A stretch of DNA of 64,000 nt, taken from assembly GCF_021729155.1 (NCBI RefSeq), contig NZ_JAJQYA010000005.1, positions 1 to 64,000 on the forward strand. The letters are read 5' to 3'. The notes under the pieces are model-generated. The model had not been told where the DNA came from and made no database searches. It was given only the letters and a program-made list of their open reading frames with translations. The translations under genes were made by a program, and so were the position numbers. The DNA comes from Membranihabitans marinus (GTDB taxonomy: Bacteria > Bacteroidota > Bacteroidia > Chitinophagales > Saprospiraceae). Positions 26,901 through 35,585 of the stretch are shown here, one piece after another. Every line of letters starts with the position of its first letter. Positions within the stretch are counted from its first letter, which is position 1.

Positions 26901-27058
26901 TATTTGCGGATATGGCAGGGGAAGAATTTGCCCTAGCGAAAACTGATATTGAGTCTCAAACCCATATGGCCAACACCTTGATGCCCGATCAATTTTCGAA
27001 TACCATTAGTCCTAGTGATTTCAATGCTTTAATTAATTATTTATTAAGTGTAAAATAA
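23957..27058 (+). CDS. PVC-type membrane-bound dehydrogenase/cytochrome c lipoprotein
   Basis: A 1033-residue lipoprotein (CLNINCQS, Cys near residue 26). The PVC dehydrogenase-like propeller spans about 55-400 (PPGFKATLFASEPDI, LEDTDGDGKADKIT calcium-type loop, VKVGPDGAVYVADF). HEAT-like repeats span about 430-880. The C-terminal Pirellula/Verrucomicrobium-type heme domain has CGICH at residues 913-917 and the distal Met candidate in TLMPDQF. It probably passes electrons from oxidation of a sugar alcohol or aldose to the respiratory chain; substrate unknown. Eight bases separate it from the FG-GAP lipoprotein gene, so the two form a unit. Confidence 0.87.
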   Translation: MVLKTTHRFLYQSFLFIGMVCLNINCQSDQNTDTGDDIDIYAEHVRSTDFQSPEEERQSFILPPGFKATLFASEPDITKPINMAFDQKGRLWVTQSSEYPIAAGESQGRDKISILEDTDGDGKADKITDFVNDLNIPIGVMPMHDGVIAYSIPNVYYFKDLNQDDVLDGVDTLLGPFGHDDTHGMINNFARGYDGWIYGCHGFSNTSTVAAADGDSITMVSGNTFRFDAQGQRLEQTTYGRVNPFGYAFDEWGYLYSADCHSKPLYQIVPQGDYPHFGKKPPSLGFGPEMMDFNLGSTAIAGLALYGHHQFPEEYQNCFYAGDVVTCRVDRMAFDFEGSTPKAEKREPLLVSKDPWFRPVDVKVGPDGAVYVADFYNKIIGHYEVSLDHEGRDRTSGRIWKITYEGEDGVTGDVGKNYTANSSMTDLIQGLNSPVLQTRMLCADILVDHYGVECVGDLRTALLDRNVSSNTFIHAMWILHRLGQLPDNILNRALSHDDPRVQVHGIRIVREQPTLSLQRQRYLKTALINGDNVHVNRVSAEALGHFTDASHVGALVEKYLSTAEYDTHLAYTCLLGVQLNLRNPAILKDLHKGAWLDNEYKVLIKAILDIPSQDGAELVMRNAGRLSYTVAELQPILTYIAANGNSSWVNSFLQENPAYTSLSLFHQYLLLKALEDGLSRGGKKGGNFINSWTGQLTQSLFAELQTVKDFDNIDDDVLKSYEWAIKKVRGEQDPSITANLQSVLRSSHHPAMIRIAAAEALLTSEDDSNGTLLMDLVKDNEVNEEVKVGLVELIGIHKITGAESLFQSVLSTSGRNLQLAVAQQLTQSGSGIDILLSTVAEEKLRFDVLQQKQLDQVLKSEMTAKQKEIWSGLEDKYGDVFKQKEALIKERRSAFVEDKDEINNGLNVFKSNCGICHQVDGEGKTIGPQLDGIGNWGPKALIEKILDPNRNISPSFRTYYITLKDGKKMTGLLRRTEGQELIFADMAGEEFALAKTDIESQTHMANTLMPDQFSNTISPSDFNALINYLLSVK

Positions 27059-27066
27059 ACTCCATT

Positions 27067-28251
27067 ATGATACAGAACTACACCTCCCTTGTTATTGGAT
27101 TGTCCATGTGTTTTGCTCTATTTTCTTGTGCGGGGAATAAACCGAAGTCGGTAAAAGGTGAGGAAGTCGGCTTTGTTAAGCAACAGTTGACCGATGAATT
27201 TGTAGGGGAAGGTGCGGCTGTAGCCGATGTAAACAAAGATGGGCAATTGGATGTATTGACTGGAGCATTTTGGTTTGAAGCTCCAGATTGGAAGCAGCAT
27301 CGATTGGCTAATGCAGAACGATTTGTTGCGGGAGAGGGATACAGCAATGCTTTTTTAAGTTTTTCTGACGACATAGATGGAGATGGTTGGGAAGATGTCA
27401 TAAGAGTGGGTTGGCCTGGGAAGGAAGTGGTTTGGTATAGTAATTCAAAAAATCAAACGGGCTTGTGGACAGAGTCATATATTTATCCTCATTTTGGCAA
27501 TGAAAATCCCCTTTATGTCGACATAGATGGGGACGGGGTCTTGGATTTGTTGGGGAATGATCCCAGCCTAAAGCAAATTATATGGTTAAAACTCGATAAA
27601 GACAATCCCACAGCTCAGTGGCAGAAGACGGTGATATCGGAGGAAGAAGGCATACCAGGAGTGCATCAATATACTCACGGTTTGGGTTATGGAGATGTCG
27701 ATGGAGATGGTCACAAGGATGTAGTCATAGCTGAGGGGTGGTGGCAGAATCCTGGCAATCCATCGCAAGTCAACTGGACTTTTCACAGAGAATCCATATC
27801 TGATAAGTGTGCTCAAATGTATATCCAAGACCTCAATGGCGATGGGTTGGTGGATATTCTTTGTTCTTCTGCCCACGATTACGGAGTATGGTGGTTGGAA
27901 CAATCGGTTAATGAATCAGGGGAAAGGTCATGGATTCGGCACAATATCGATACTTCATTTTCACAATCACATTCCTTGATGTTGGCCGATATTAATAGAG
28001 ATGGTCATCAAGATCTAATTACGGGGAAGAGATATTTTGCACACAATGGAAAGGATCCTGGTGGACATGAAGCCGCTGTATTGTATTGGTATGAATACCA
28101 TCCTGGTCCAACACCTCGTTGGACTCGCCATCAGATAGATAATGATTCTGGGGCCGGCTTAAATTTTGTGGTCCGCGATATCAATGGCGATCACAAATTG
28201 GATGTTGTTACCAGTAACAAGAAAGGAGTAAATGTTTTTTTACAGCAATAG
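27067..28251 (+). CDS. FG-GAP/VCBS repeat lipoprotein
   Basis: A 394-residue lipoprotein (ALFSCAGN). Seven Asp-rich calcium-binding loops recur at about 50-residue spacing: DVNKDGQLDV, DIDGDGWEDV, DIDGDGVLDL, DVDGDGHKDV, DLNGDGLVDI, DINRDGHQDL and DINGDHKLDV. This is an integrin-like seven-bladed propeller that would fill the whole protein. There is no catalytic motif. It sits 8 bp behind a PVC cytochrome. A role as a calcium-dependent glycan- or partner-binding subunit of the cytochrome is inferred. Confidence 0.88.
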   Translation: MIQNYTSLVIGLSMCFALFSCAGNKPKSVKGEEVGFVKQQLTDEFVGEGAAVADVNKDGQLDVLTGAFWFEAPDWKQHRLANAERFVAGEGYSNAFLSFSDDIDGDGWEDVIRVGWPGKEVVWYSNSKNQTGLWTESYIYPHFGNENPLYVDIDGDGVLDLLGNDPSLKQIIWLKLDKDNPTAQWQKTVISEEEGIPGVHQYTHGLGYGDVDGDGHKDVVIAEGWWQNPGNPSQVNWTFHRESISDKCAQMYIQDLNGDGLVDILCSSAHDYGVWWLEQSVNESGERSWIRHNIDTSFSQSHSLMLADINRDGHQDLITGKRYFAHNGKDPGGHEAAVLYWYEYHPGPTPRWTRHQIDNDSGAGLNFVVRDINGDHKLDVVTSNKKGVNVFLQQ

Positions 28252-28376
28252 GACTTTTTCTATGGTTTATAGGTAAATGAGATACTGTGATTGATATGCA
28301 GTTTTTGTATTATTCGTTTAACAACTTTGAGTTTTCAAATTTTGGCCAACAGTCAGATAATTTCTCCTTTTGTGAT

Positions 28377-28421
28377 TAGGTAACCATAGGAAGGTGTTTT
28401 CAGGTTATGTCGCTAGTTTTG
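28377..28421 (+). promoter_or_regulatory. Shared TAGG direct-repeat site plus -7 box (site 2)
   Basis: TAGGTA at 28377 and TAGGAAGG at 28387 have the 10-bp period. TAGTTTTG at 28414-28421 is a perfect TAnnTTTG box starting 37 bp after the first TAGG. It ends 128 bp before the ATG of the diverged sigma-like gene. The geometry is the same as in sites 1, 3 and 4 although the sequence between the boxes differs. The geometry is therefore conserved independently of simple recent duplication. Confidence 0.6.
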
Positions 28422-28549
28422 AATGATTGTCATGTGTAATGACAAATATTATTTTGATGTAAAGTTTTATTGCATAAAAAGTGTTTGAAGTAATTTGGCT
28501 ATTGAATCATATGGCTTAGGAAAATATAAAAATCTTTATGGAATAATAG

Positions 28550-29167
28550 ATGAATGGTAAAATTCATATAGATGATCCTAGGAATACCTTATCTGTGATC
28601 GCTGAGGGCGAAGGGGGCACTTGTACAACTATTTATAACTGGTATATGGTTTTTTTGTTAAAGTTTGCATTGCGATTTGGATATCATCATAAGGAGGATT
28701 CTCATAAAGTGTTACAGAAAGTATTTTATAAAATTTGGACATATAGCTCACAGATAACCGGAATAACTTGTTTGGAGACTTATGTGTATCGAATGACTCA
28801 GAATTTGCTTTATGACGGTTTTAAAACCCTGAAATTCAGGCAGCATATGTTCATTGGTTTTCCTTATAGGGAATGGGAGATTAAATCGGTTTGCGATGTC
28901 GAGGTAAATCGAAAATGTGTGAAATCAACTCATAAGTTAAAGGATGAATGGTCTCCAAATAGAATGAATATTTTTAAGATGCGGACGCAAAAAGAGATGG
29001 TTGTATACAAAATGGTCGGAATGCATAATGTTTCGCGTTTAGGAGTGATGAAAGAATCTGACGAATCTATAAAAGAGAATAAGAATAGGCTGAGTTATGA
29101 CCATGGCTTATCAAGTGGTTGGTTTATTTTTTATTTCATTAATTCAGGTTATTTTAAGTTTCAATAG
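28550..29167 (+). CDS. Strongly diverged ECF sigma-factor-like protein
   Basis: A 205-residue protein that aligns along its length with the ECF sigma at 37251. Region 2 correspondence: VLQKVFYKIWTYSS against VVQEIFLKVWIKRS, and ETYVYRMTQNLLYDGFK against QSYLFQMAKNHIYDIHK. Region 4 correspondence: SPNRMNIFKMRTQKEM against SPQRKRIFEMRTKEGL. The acidic DAEEVVQE element is lost, and the predicted region-4 helix-turn-helix is poorly preserved. The frame is nevertheless intact. There is no FecR gene behind it. It could be a decaying duplicate, or a repurposed sigma-like regulator. It has its own copy of the TAGG site upstream. Confidence 0.6.
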   Translation: MNGKIHIDDPRNTLSVIAEGEGGTCTTIYNWYMVFLLKFALRFGYHHKEDSHKVLQKVFYKIWTYSSQITGITCLETYVYRMTQNLLYDGFKTLKFRQHMFIGFPYREWEIKSVCDVEVNRKCVKSTHKLKDEWSPNRMNIFKMRTQKEMVVYKMVGMHNVSRLGVMKESDESIKENKNRLSYDHGLSSGWFIFYFINSGYFKFQ

Positions 29168-29302
29168 TTGGTTGTATTGGATTATAAAATGATGTTTTAT
29201 AAAGTTAAGTATTCATTGTGAATAAGGAAATGGTTCCAAGTGGTGTCATTAATTGTGCCGATAAAATTTTAATATAAATAGCAAAAGCTAAAATTAGTAT
29301 AA

Positions 29303-32300
29303 ATGAGAATAAAATTAAAAATGTGGGTATTGATAGGCCTTGTCGTCAGTATGTACAGTTGTAGCTCTCCTGAGGGGATGGAGAAAGTTAAAAACACAGA
29401 TCATATAGTCTTAATAGGTGACAATCTTGGATCGAGGATGACTAATTTTGGTTATTTTGAGACTGAATTGCAAGTTAGATATCCCGATAGCAGTTTGGTT
29501 ATTAGGAATATGTGTGATGGTGGGAATACCCCAGGGTTTAGGCCTCATGCCAGTAGAAATAGTCCATGGGCATTTGAGGGAGCTGAAAAATTTCAAACAG
29601 AATTGGCTCAAAATTCGGGAAGTATAGGGCATTTTGCAAGTCCTGATGAATGGTTAGAGCATTTGAAGGCAGATTTAATCATTGCCTTTTTTGGCTATAA
29701 TTCATCATTCCGTGGCCCGGAGGGCTTAGACATGTGGAAGGATGAATTAAGGGCCTTTGTCGATCACACTTTAGCACAAAAATACAATGGGGAAACAGCG
29801 CCGAGGTTGGTATTGGTATCTCCTATTGCCTATGAGAATTTGTCGGCTAAAATGGATGTGCCCAATGGTGAGGCTGAAAATGTTAATTTGGGATTATATG
29901 CCCAAGGTATGGCGGAAGTAGCTGCAGAAAAGGGCGTGTCTTTTGTCGATGTTTTTGAACCGTCCAAATCTTGGTATGCGAGTAGTGATGAGGATTTGAC
30001 CATCGATGGATTTCAATTGAATGATGCCGGATATCAAAAACTATCATTGTATTTGACCAATTCTATTTTTGGAAATATTCAGGCCAAAGCGGATAGTCAT
30101 AGAGACCTTGTCCGTGCTGCAGTGATGGAAAAAAACTGGATGTGGCTCAACGATTACAAAATTCCCAATGGAGTACATGCCTATGGAAGAAGATATAATC
30201 CATTTGGTCCAGATAATTATCCTGCTGAGATTGAAAAGATTCGCCAAATGACGGACATTCGGGATCAAGCGATTTGGATGGCTGCGACTAAGGGGGAAGA
30301 AATGGATGTGGCGGCAGCCGATAAAGAAACTCGATCACTACCGGAAGTGAAATCCAATTACAAGCCCAGTGTGAAGAATGGAAATGAAGAATATTTATAT
30401 GGTGAAGATGCAGTCGAGAAGATTCATACTGCACCTGGGTATAAAGTGGAATTGTTTGCATCTGAAGTAGAGTTTCCAGATTTGGCCAATCCCGTTCAAA
30501 TGTCATTTGACAACAAAGGCCGACTTTGGGTAGCTGTCATGCCTAGTTATCCCCATTACAAACCTGGAGATGCCAAGCCCAACGACAAATTACTTATTTT
30601 AGAGGATACGGACAACGATGGTAAGGCCGATAAGCAGACCGTTTTCGCTGACCAATTACACCTGCCAATAGGTTTTGAATTGGCTGAAGAAGGCGTTTAT
30701 TTGTCTCAGGGAACCAATCTTAAGTTGTTAAAGGACAACGATGGTGATGATCATGTCGATGAAGAAATTATATTGTTGAGTGGTTTTGATGATCACGATA
30801 CACATCACGCTCATAGTGCCTATGCTGCAGATCCATCTGGGGCTATATATATGGGAGAAGGGGTGTTTTTGCATACCAGTGTAGAGACACCTTATGGGCC
30901 TGTACGTGGAACGAATGGAGGATTTTATAGATATAATCCAGTACGACATCACTTGGAAAGAACGGCTCAATTGCCAATACCAAACCCATGGGGTATTGCT
31001 TTTGATGAATGGGGACAAAATTTCTTTGCAGAAACTTCTGGGCCCGATGTGAGATGGATGATGCCAGGTTCTGTAAAACCGAGATATGGAGTGGGAACAC
31101 ATAAGTCACACAATTTGATAGAAGATGCTCATAGAGTAAGGCCAACTTCGGGATTGGAGTTTGTATCCAGTCGGCATTTCCCAGATGAAGTACAAGGAGA
31201 TTTGTTGATCAACAATACCATTGGGTTTTTGGGGATGAAGCAGCATGTAATGGAGGACGATGGTACTGGATATAAGAGTCGTCATCGCCAGGACTTAATC
31301 TATGGAGATGACAAAAACTTTAGACCGGTAGATATGGAGTTTGCGCCTGACGGATCATTGTATTTTATTGATTGGCACAATATTTTAATTGGTCATATGC
31401 AGCATAATGCAAGGGATCCATATAGAGATCACGTTCACGGTAGAGTGTATAGAGTGACCTATCCAGGGCGGCCATTGGTAGAACCTGCGAAAATAGACGG
31501 AGAATCAATAGAAGTATTGTTAGATAATTTAACATTGCCTGAATTTAGATCGCGTTATCGAACTCGGCGTGAGTTGAGAGGACGAGATGCCGATGAAGTA
31601 TTGAGTAAAATGCAGACATGGATGCAGTCTTTAGATCAATCAGATCCGAGATATGAGCATTACTTATTGGAAGGATTGTGGGTGTCTTGGGGCTTGAATA
31701 AAGTCGATCAAGATCTATTGCATCAATTGCTGAAATCTGAAGATTACAGAGTGAGATCGGCAGTGGTGAGGGTCATTCGGTATATGGGACATCAATTGCC
31801 TGATCAAGTTGATCTGTTGAGACAAGCTGCCGCGGATCCTCATGGCAGAGTGAGGTTGGAGGCAATTACAGCGGCTTCGTGGTTGGAAGCAGATGCTGGA
31901 TTATCCGTTATTGAGATAGCCAAAAATCAACCTATTGACAAATGGATTGAGCATGCATTGGAAACGGCAGATGCACATTTACACAATGTGACAGTCGCGG
32001 AGAAAAAGGAAATCGCTATGGTTTCCCATTTAAAGGGTGATGATTTCGAAAAATATAAGCTTGGGAAAGAAATATATTCTAAGGAAGGTTATTGTGAGAC
32101 TTGTCATCAGGCTGATGGTAAGGGATTATCTGCTTCGGGTTTTCCTCCTTTAAAAGGAACCAAATGGGCCTTGGGCAATGAAGAACGATTGATTAAGTTG
32201 GTGTTGAAAGGGCTGTTGGGACCAATTGAGGTAGAGGGCAAAAAATATCCAGGTCAAGTACCCATGACGCCATACGAGGGTTTATTAAACGACGACGAGG

Positions 32301-32452
32301 TGGCTGCGGTATTGACCTATGTGAGAAATGCTTTTGGAAACAAAGCCAGTGTGGTTTCAGCTGAAAAAGTGAAAGAAGTACGGGCAAGCGTAGCGGATAA
32401 AAAAGGATTTTACAATCCTTCCGACTTGCTAAAGGAGCATCCGATGGAATAA
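29303..32452 (+). CDS. GDSL-like / PVC dehydrogenase / cytochrome c fusion lipoprotein
   Basis: A 1049-residue lipoprotein (SMYSCSS, Cys20). It has an SGNH/GDSL-like domain (about 33-255), a PVC dehydrogenase-like propeller (about 380-735, with LEDTDNDGKAD and NPWGIAFDEWGQ), HEAT-like repeats, and a C-terminal heme-c domain with CETCH at residues 931-935. The GDSL domain keeps the fold markers but reads G-D-N-L at 39-42 (no nucleophile Ser) and D-G-F-Q at 235-238 (no catalytic His). It is therefore probably a binding domain. The heme domain differs from the 15763 and 23957 types and resembles an ordinary cytochrome c (YCETCHQADGKG). The arrangement is split into two adjacent genes at 55834/57069. 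Confidence 0.85.
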   Translation: MRIKLKMWVLIGLVVSMYSCSSPEGMEKVKNTDHIVLIGDNLGSRMTNFGYFETELQVRYPDSSLVIRNMCDGGNTPGFRPHASRNSPWAFEGAEKFQTELAQNSGSIGHFASPDEWLEHLKADLIIAFFGYNSSFRGPEGLDMWKDELRAFVDHTLAQKYNGETAPRLVLVSPIAYENLSAKMDVPNGEAENVNLGLYAQGMAEVAAEKGVSFVDVFEPSKSWYASSDEDLTIDGFQLNDAGYQKLSLYLTNSIFGNIQAKADSHRDLVRAAVMEKNWMWLNDYKIPNGVHAYGRRYNPFGPDNYPAEIEKIRQMTDIRDQAIWMAATKGEEMDVAAADKETRSLPEVKSNYKPSVKNGNEEYLYGEDAVEKIHTAPGYKVELFASEVEFPDLANPVQMSFDNKGRLWVAVMPSYPHYKPGDAKPNDKLLILEDTDNDGKADKQTVFADQLHLPIGFELAEEGVYLSQGTNLKLLKDNDGDDHVDEEIILLSGFDDHDTHHAHSAYAADPSGAIYMGEGVFLHTSVETPYGPVRGTNGGFYRYNPVRHHLERTAQLPIPNPWGIAFDEWGQNFFAETSGPDVRWMMPGSVKPRYGVGTHKSHNLIEDAHRVRPTSGLEFVSSRHFPDEVQGDLLINNTIGFLGMKQHVMEDDGTGYKSRHRQDLIYGDDKNFRPVDMEFAPDGSLYFIDWHNILIGHMQHNARDPYRDHVHGRVYRVTYPGRPLVEPAKIDGESIEVLLDNLTLPEFRSRYRTRRELRGRDADEVLSKMQTWMQSLDQSDPRYEHYLLEGLWVSWGLNKVDQDLLHQLLKSEDYRVRSAVVRVIRYMGHQLPDQVDLLRQAAADPHGRVRLEAITAASWLEADAGLSVIEIAKNQPIDKWIEHALETADAHLHNVTVAEKKEIAMVSHLKGDDFEKYKLGKEIYSKEGYCETCHQADGKGLSASGFPPLKGTKWALGNEERLIKLVLKGLLGPIEVEGKKYPGQVPMTPYEGLLNDDEVAAVLTYVRNAFGNKASVVSAEKVKEVRASVADKKGFYNPSDLLKEHPME

Positions 32453-32473
32453 TCCACAATTAGTATATATTCT

Positions 32474-32514
32474 AAGCCACCTAATTAACTATGTATTTTT
32501 AGGTGGCTTTTTTT
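32474..32514 (+). terminator. Intrinsic terminator after the fusion cytochrome gene
   Basis: AAGCCACCT (32474-32482) pairs perfectly with AGGTGGCTT (32501-32509), followed by a run of T's to 32514. It ends the transcript of the gene finishing at 32452. Confidence 0.85.
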
Positions 32515-32577
32515 GTGGTTTGGTGTTATTTCAGCATTTGGTATAAGGACTTCTTAAATTTTTTGAATTGGGGAGTT

Positions 32578-32738
32578 ATACGAATTACATTTATAATTAA
32601 CGGTAATCTTTCGATTTATTAGAAGTTTTACTTCGTTTAAAATACTCGCCGTAGCTACGGCTATGCCTGTGTTTTTAGCCTTGTCAAACTTCAAATACTC
32701 TCGAAATCTTTTCCGTCATTATAAAATGTAATTCGTAT
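32578..32738. mobile_element. MITE-like element, copy 1 (161 bp)
   Basis: The ends are imperfect terminal inverted repeats of about 36 bp. The left end starts ATACGAATTACATTT and the right end finishes AAATGTAATTCGTAT. Outer sequences match those of the 260-bp copy at 45799-46058 almost base for base (about 43 bp on the left with one difference, 38 bp on the right with two). The interiors differ. This interior contains the perfect palindrome GCCGTAGCTACGGC (32648-32661) and GAAGT-TTT-ACTTC (32622-32634). There is no coding capacity, so any transposition would be in trans. Confidence 0.7.
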
Positions 32739-32784
32739 TATCCAACTAAATGTATTGGGAGAGGGTTTTTGTCTACATCTCGGG

Positions 32785-32829
32785 TAGGAAGGGATAGGTA
32801 GCTGTCGTATTTTATATTTTTTATATTTA
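32785..32829 (+). promoter_or_regulatory. Shared TAGG direct-repeat site plus -7 box (site 3)
   Basis: TAGGAAGG at 32785 and TAGGTA at 32795 are 10 bp apart; TATATTTA begins at 32822, 37 bp after the first box. The block 32784-32842 matches 37094-37152 at 46 of 59 positions without gaps by my hand count. It ends 279 bp before the cytochrome gene start, a longer leader than at the other sites. Confidence 0.65.
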
Positions 32830-33108
32830 GTGAAATAATATTCTTTTAAGGTGTAATAAAATAGTGTTTTGATTAGATATTGTCGTTTTTGTTCATGTTT
32901 AATCAAAATATAGTGTGTAATAGAATTTTAAAGATTAAATTGGTTAGGCAAAATCGGTGTTCAATTATTTCTCTGAAGAGTCATCTAGTCATTAAACATT
33001 CGCTGGATAAAAAATAATCGTGCCTGATAACAACGGATCTGACGAGATATGGAAAGACAGCAATTTTGATTGCTAATTGAATAAACCACAATGTGGAGAT
33101 AAAGTGAT

Positions 33109-35580
33109 ATGATGCGAATTTTATTAAATTATAAATTTATTGGCCTGCTTCTCCCTGTATTCTTTCTGGGATTAAATGGTTTATATGCCAATACTGTTGA
33201 TTCTACGATAACAGACTTCTGGTTTTTTCACTTCTTGGGGCGATTACATCCTATGGTAGTACACTTTCCTATAAGTTTTTTGTTGTTAGGGGGGATTTTG
33301 GAACTATACTATATTCGACAAAAGCATCAAGCCCTAACAACCTCTGTCAAATTAATGGTTTGGATAGGAGGTGTTTTTGCTGTGTTGTCGGCAGTTATGG
33401 GCTGGTTGTTGATGAGATTTGATGAGGTCTCAGGAGAGTTGTTGAATCAGCATCAGTATCTGGGAATAGCTACAGCAATATTGAGTATTGTTGCTATTAT
33501 TTATATGACTCGTCGACAGTCCAATCCCAATAAGTTAAATATTGCATTGTTTAGAGGGTTTTTGTTTGCCAGTGGTATTGGAGTCATATTGGCTGGTCAT
33601 ATGGGCGGTTCCCTGACTCATGGATCGGATTATTTAACCTCAGTGACTCCAATGAGCAGTCAAGCTGAATTGCCAATAGCATTTAACGCAAGCGAATTTG
33701 AAACCGAAGATGGAGAAATTTCGATGGAAGGTAAACTTAAATTGCTGATGCAAGTGAGAGGGGTTTTTGCTCATAAATGCTATAAGTGCCATAGTTCGGA
33801 TAAGCAAGAAGGAGAATTGCGATTAGATGAAAAGAAATTTGTCTTTGCCGGTGGTGAAAATGGAGAGATTATAATTCCCGAAAATCCCGAAGAAAGTGAG
33901 TTGATTAGAAGAATTAAATTGCCAAAAGACCACGATGATGTCATGCCTTCGAAGGGGAAATTGTTGACTTCTGAAGAAATTTCACTGTTGAGTCTTTGGG
34001 TGGAGAAAGGAGCTGTTTGGCCGGAAGGGGCGGAGGATATTTCAATTTTTAGAGAGGCGGAATTAGCACCTCGCAAGCCGCCTTTGCCTAGCTTGAAGTC
34101 TGATTTTGTGAATACTATCGACATATGGGTAGATGACTATTTTCAGCAAAACAATATTGATTGGAAGGCTACTGTCGATGATGGAATTTATTTAAGGAGG
34201 ATATATCTCGACATCTTAGGCTTGTTGCCGAGTCCAGAGGAGGTGGCTCAATTTTCTGCTGATACCGATGTCGATAAAGACAGTAAGAAAGTACTAGAAC
34301 TCTTGTCTAGGCAGGAGGAATATTCCCTGCATTGGCTGAGTTTTTGGAACGATATATTGCGAAACGATTATACAGGTACAGGGTATATAACCAGGGGGCG
34401 ATTTGGTATTACGGATTGGTTGTATACATCGATCAAAGACAATAAACCATATGATGAAATGGTGAAGGAGTTGTTGAATCCAGATGACAAATCGAAGGGG
34501 TTTATAAGTGGGATTAAATGGCGGGGTACGGTCAATGCCAGTCAACGTACAGAAATGCAGGCTGCTCAAAATGTAGCCCAGGTAATGTTGGGGTTGAACT
34601 TGAAATGTGCATCCTGTCACGATAGTTTTATAAGTGACTGGAAGTTGGAAGAGGCCTATGCTTTTGCCAATATTTTTGCGGATACCACTTTGGAAATCAA
34701 TCGTTGTGAGAAACCAATCGGGAAATATGCCGGTACTAGAATATTGTGGAGTGAATTGGGTGAAATAGATAGTACTGGTACAAGAGAAGAAAAATTGGCC
34801 AGTTTGTCGGAAAAGTTGGTTCAGCCAGCGAATGGGCGATTGTACAGAACTATAGTGAATCGGATTTGGGCTCAGATGATGGGCCGCGGCATTGTAGAGC
34901 CTGTAGATGAAATGGATAATTTGCCATGGAGTCAGGATTTACTAGATGGCTTGGCTGTTGAATTTGTAGAGGGAGGTTACGATATCAAAGCTTTGATATA
35001 TAAAATAGCGACTTCCAAGATTTATCGAAGTCCCAGTGTGGAAACCGCTGAGGTGTCTGAGCTCAAATCAGAAGATTATGTATTTCGCGGAATGGTGAGA
35101 AGGAGGTTGTCTGCAGAGCAGTTTTCAGATGCTGTGAGTCAGGTATTTAATCCGTTATACGGTTATAGAGACATTAAATTCAATCCCTATCCCGAAAATA
35201 AAACCGACACCTTGCCCCCTTTCTTTGTAAGATCTTCTCTGGTAGCCAACAATGAGTTTTTGACAGCATTGGGTCGGCCCAATAGAGAAGTGGTGGCAAC
35301 GAGTAGAGAAAGCCAGGCCAGTTTATTGGAAGCTTTGGAATTGATGAATGGCAATCGACTTAATCAAGGCTTGCAATTAGGGGCTGAAAAATGGATTGAT
35401 GAATACGATAGTGGAAATGAAATTATTCAGAATTGTTATCAAAAATTATTGGGGCGTCAGCCCAATAACGAAGAGCTGTCTATTGCTGGAAACGCTCTGG
35501 GGCAAAATCCAGAGACTGGACCGGTACAGGATTTCTTTTGGGCGATGTTATTGCATCCAGAATTTCAATTAATATTTTAG
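33109..35580 (+). CDS. Membrane-anchored planctomycete-type cytochrome, DUF1549/DUF1553
   Basis: An 823-residue protein. The N-terminus holds several transmembrane helices (about residues 10-185, DUF2231-like, with HPMVVHFPISF). A planctomycete cytochrome c domain follows (CYKCH at 224-228), then DUF1549 (about 340-560) containing a second CASCH motif (500-504), and DUF1553 (about 580-800). The partner DUF1501 gene follows after 5 bp, the standard pairing in Planctomycetes. Such pairs have no proven function; the hemes and membrane anchor suggest electron transfer from the periplasm. Preceded by regulatory site 3, so probably co-regulated with the sigma/SusCD locus. Confidence 0.9.
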   Translation: MMRILLNYKFIGLLLPVFFLGLNGLYANTVDSTITDFWFFHFLGRLHPMVVHFPISFLLLGGILELYYIRQKHQALTTSVKLMVWIGGVFAVLSAVMGWLLMRFDEVSGELLNQHQYLGIATAILSIVAIIYMTRRQSNPNKLNIALFRGFLFASGIGVILAGHMGGSLTHGSDYLTSVTPMSSQAELPIAFNASEFETEDGEISMEGKLKLLMQVRGVFAHKCYKCHSSDKQEGELRLDEKKFVFAGGENGEIIIPENPEESELIRRIKLPKDHDDVMPSKGKLLTSEEISLLSLWVEKGAVWPEGAEDISIFREAELAPRKPPLPSLKSDFVNTIDIWVDDYFQQNNIDWKATVDDGIYLRRIYLDILGLLPSPEEVAQFSADTDVDKDSKKVLELLSRQEEYSLHWLSFWNDILRNDYTGTGYITRGRFGITDWLYTSIKDNKPYDEMVKELLNPDDKSKGFISGIKWRGTVNASQRTEMQAAQNVAQVMLGLNLKCASCHDSFISDWKLEEAYAFANIFADTTLEINRCEKPIGKYAGTRILWSELGEIDSTGTREEKLASLSEKLVQPANGRLYRTIVNRIWAQMMGRGIVEPVDEMDNLPWSQDLLDGLAVEFVEGGYDIKALIYKIATSKIYRSPSVETAEVSELKSEDYVFRGMVRRRLSAEQFSDAVSQVFNPLYGYRDIKFNPYPENKTDTLPPFFVRSSLVANNEFLTALGRPNREVVATSRESQASLLEALELMNGNRLNQGLQLGAEKWIDEYDSGNEIIQNCYQKLLGRQPNNEELSIAGNALGQNPETGPVQDFFWAMLLHPEFQLIF

Positions 35581-35585
35581 GAGAG

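Larger units (their letters stand above)
32453..33108. other. 656-bp intergenic region: terminator, MITE, promoter site
   Basis: No gene. In order it holds a terminator (32474-32514), a MITE-like element (32578-32738), the TAGG/-7 site (32785-32829), and a 280-bp AT-rich leader before the cytochrome gene at 33109. The leader is similar in its first 60-70 bp to the leader of the sigma gene at 37251. Confidence 0.6.
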
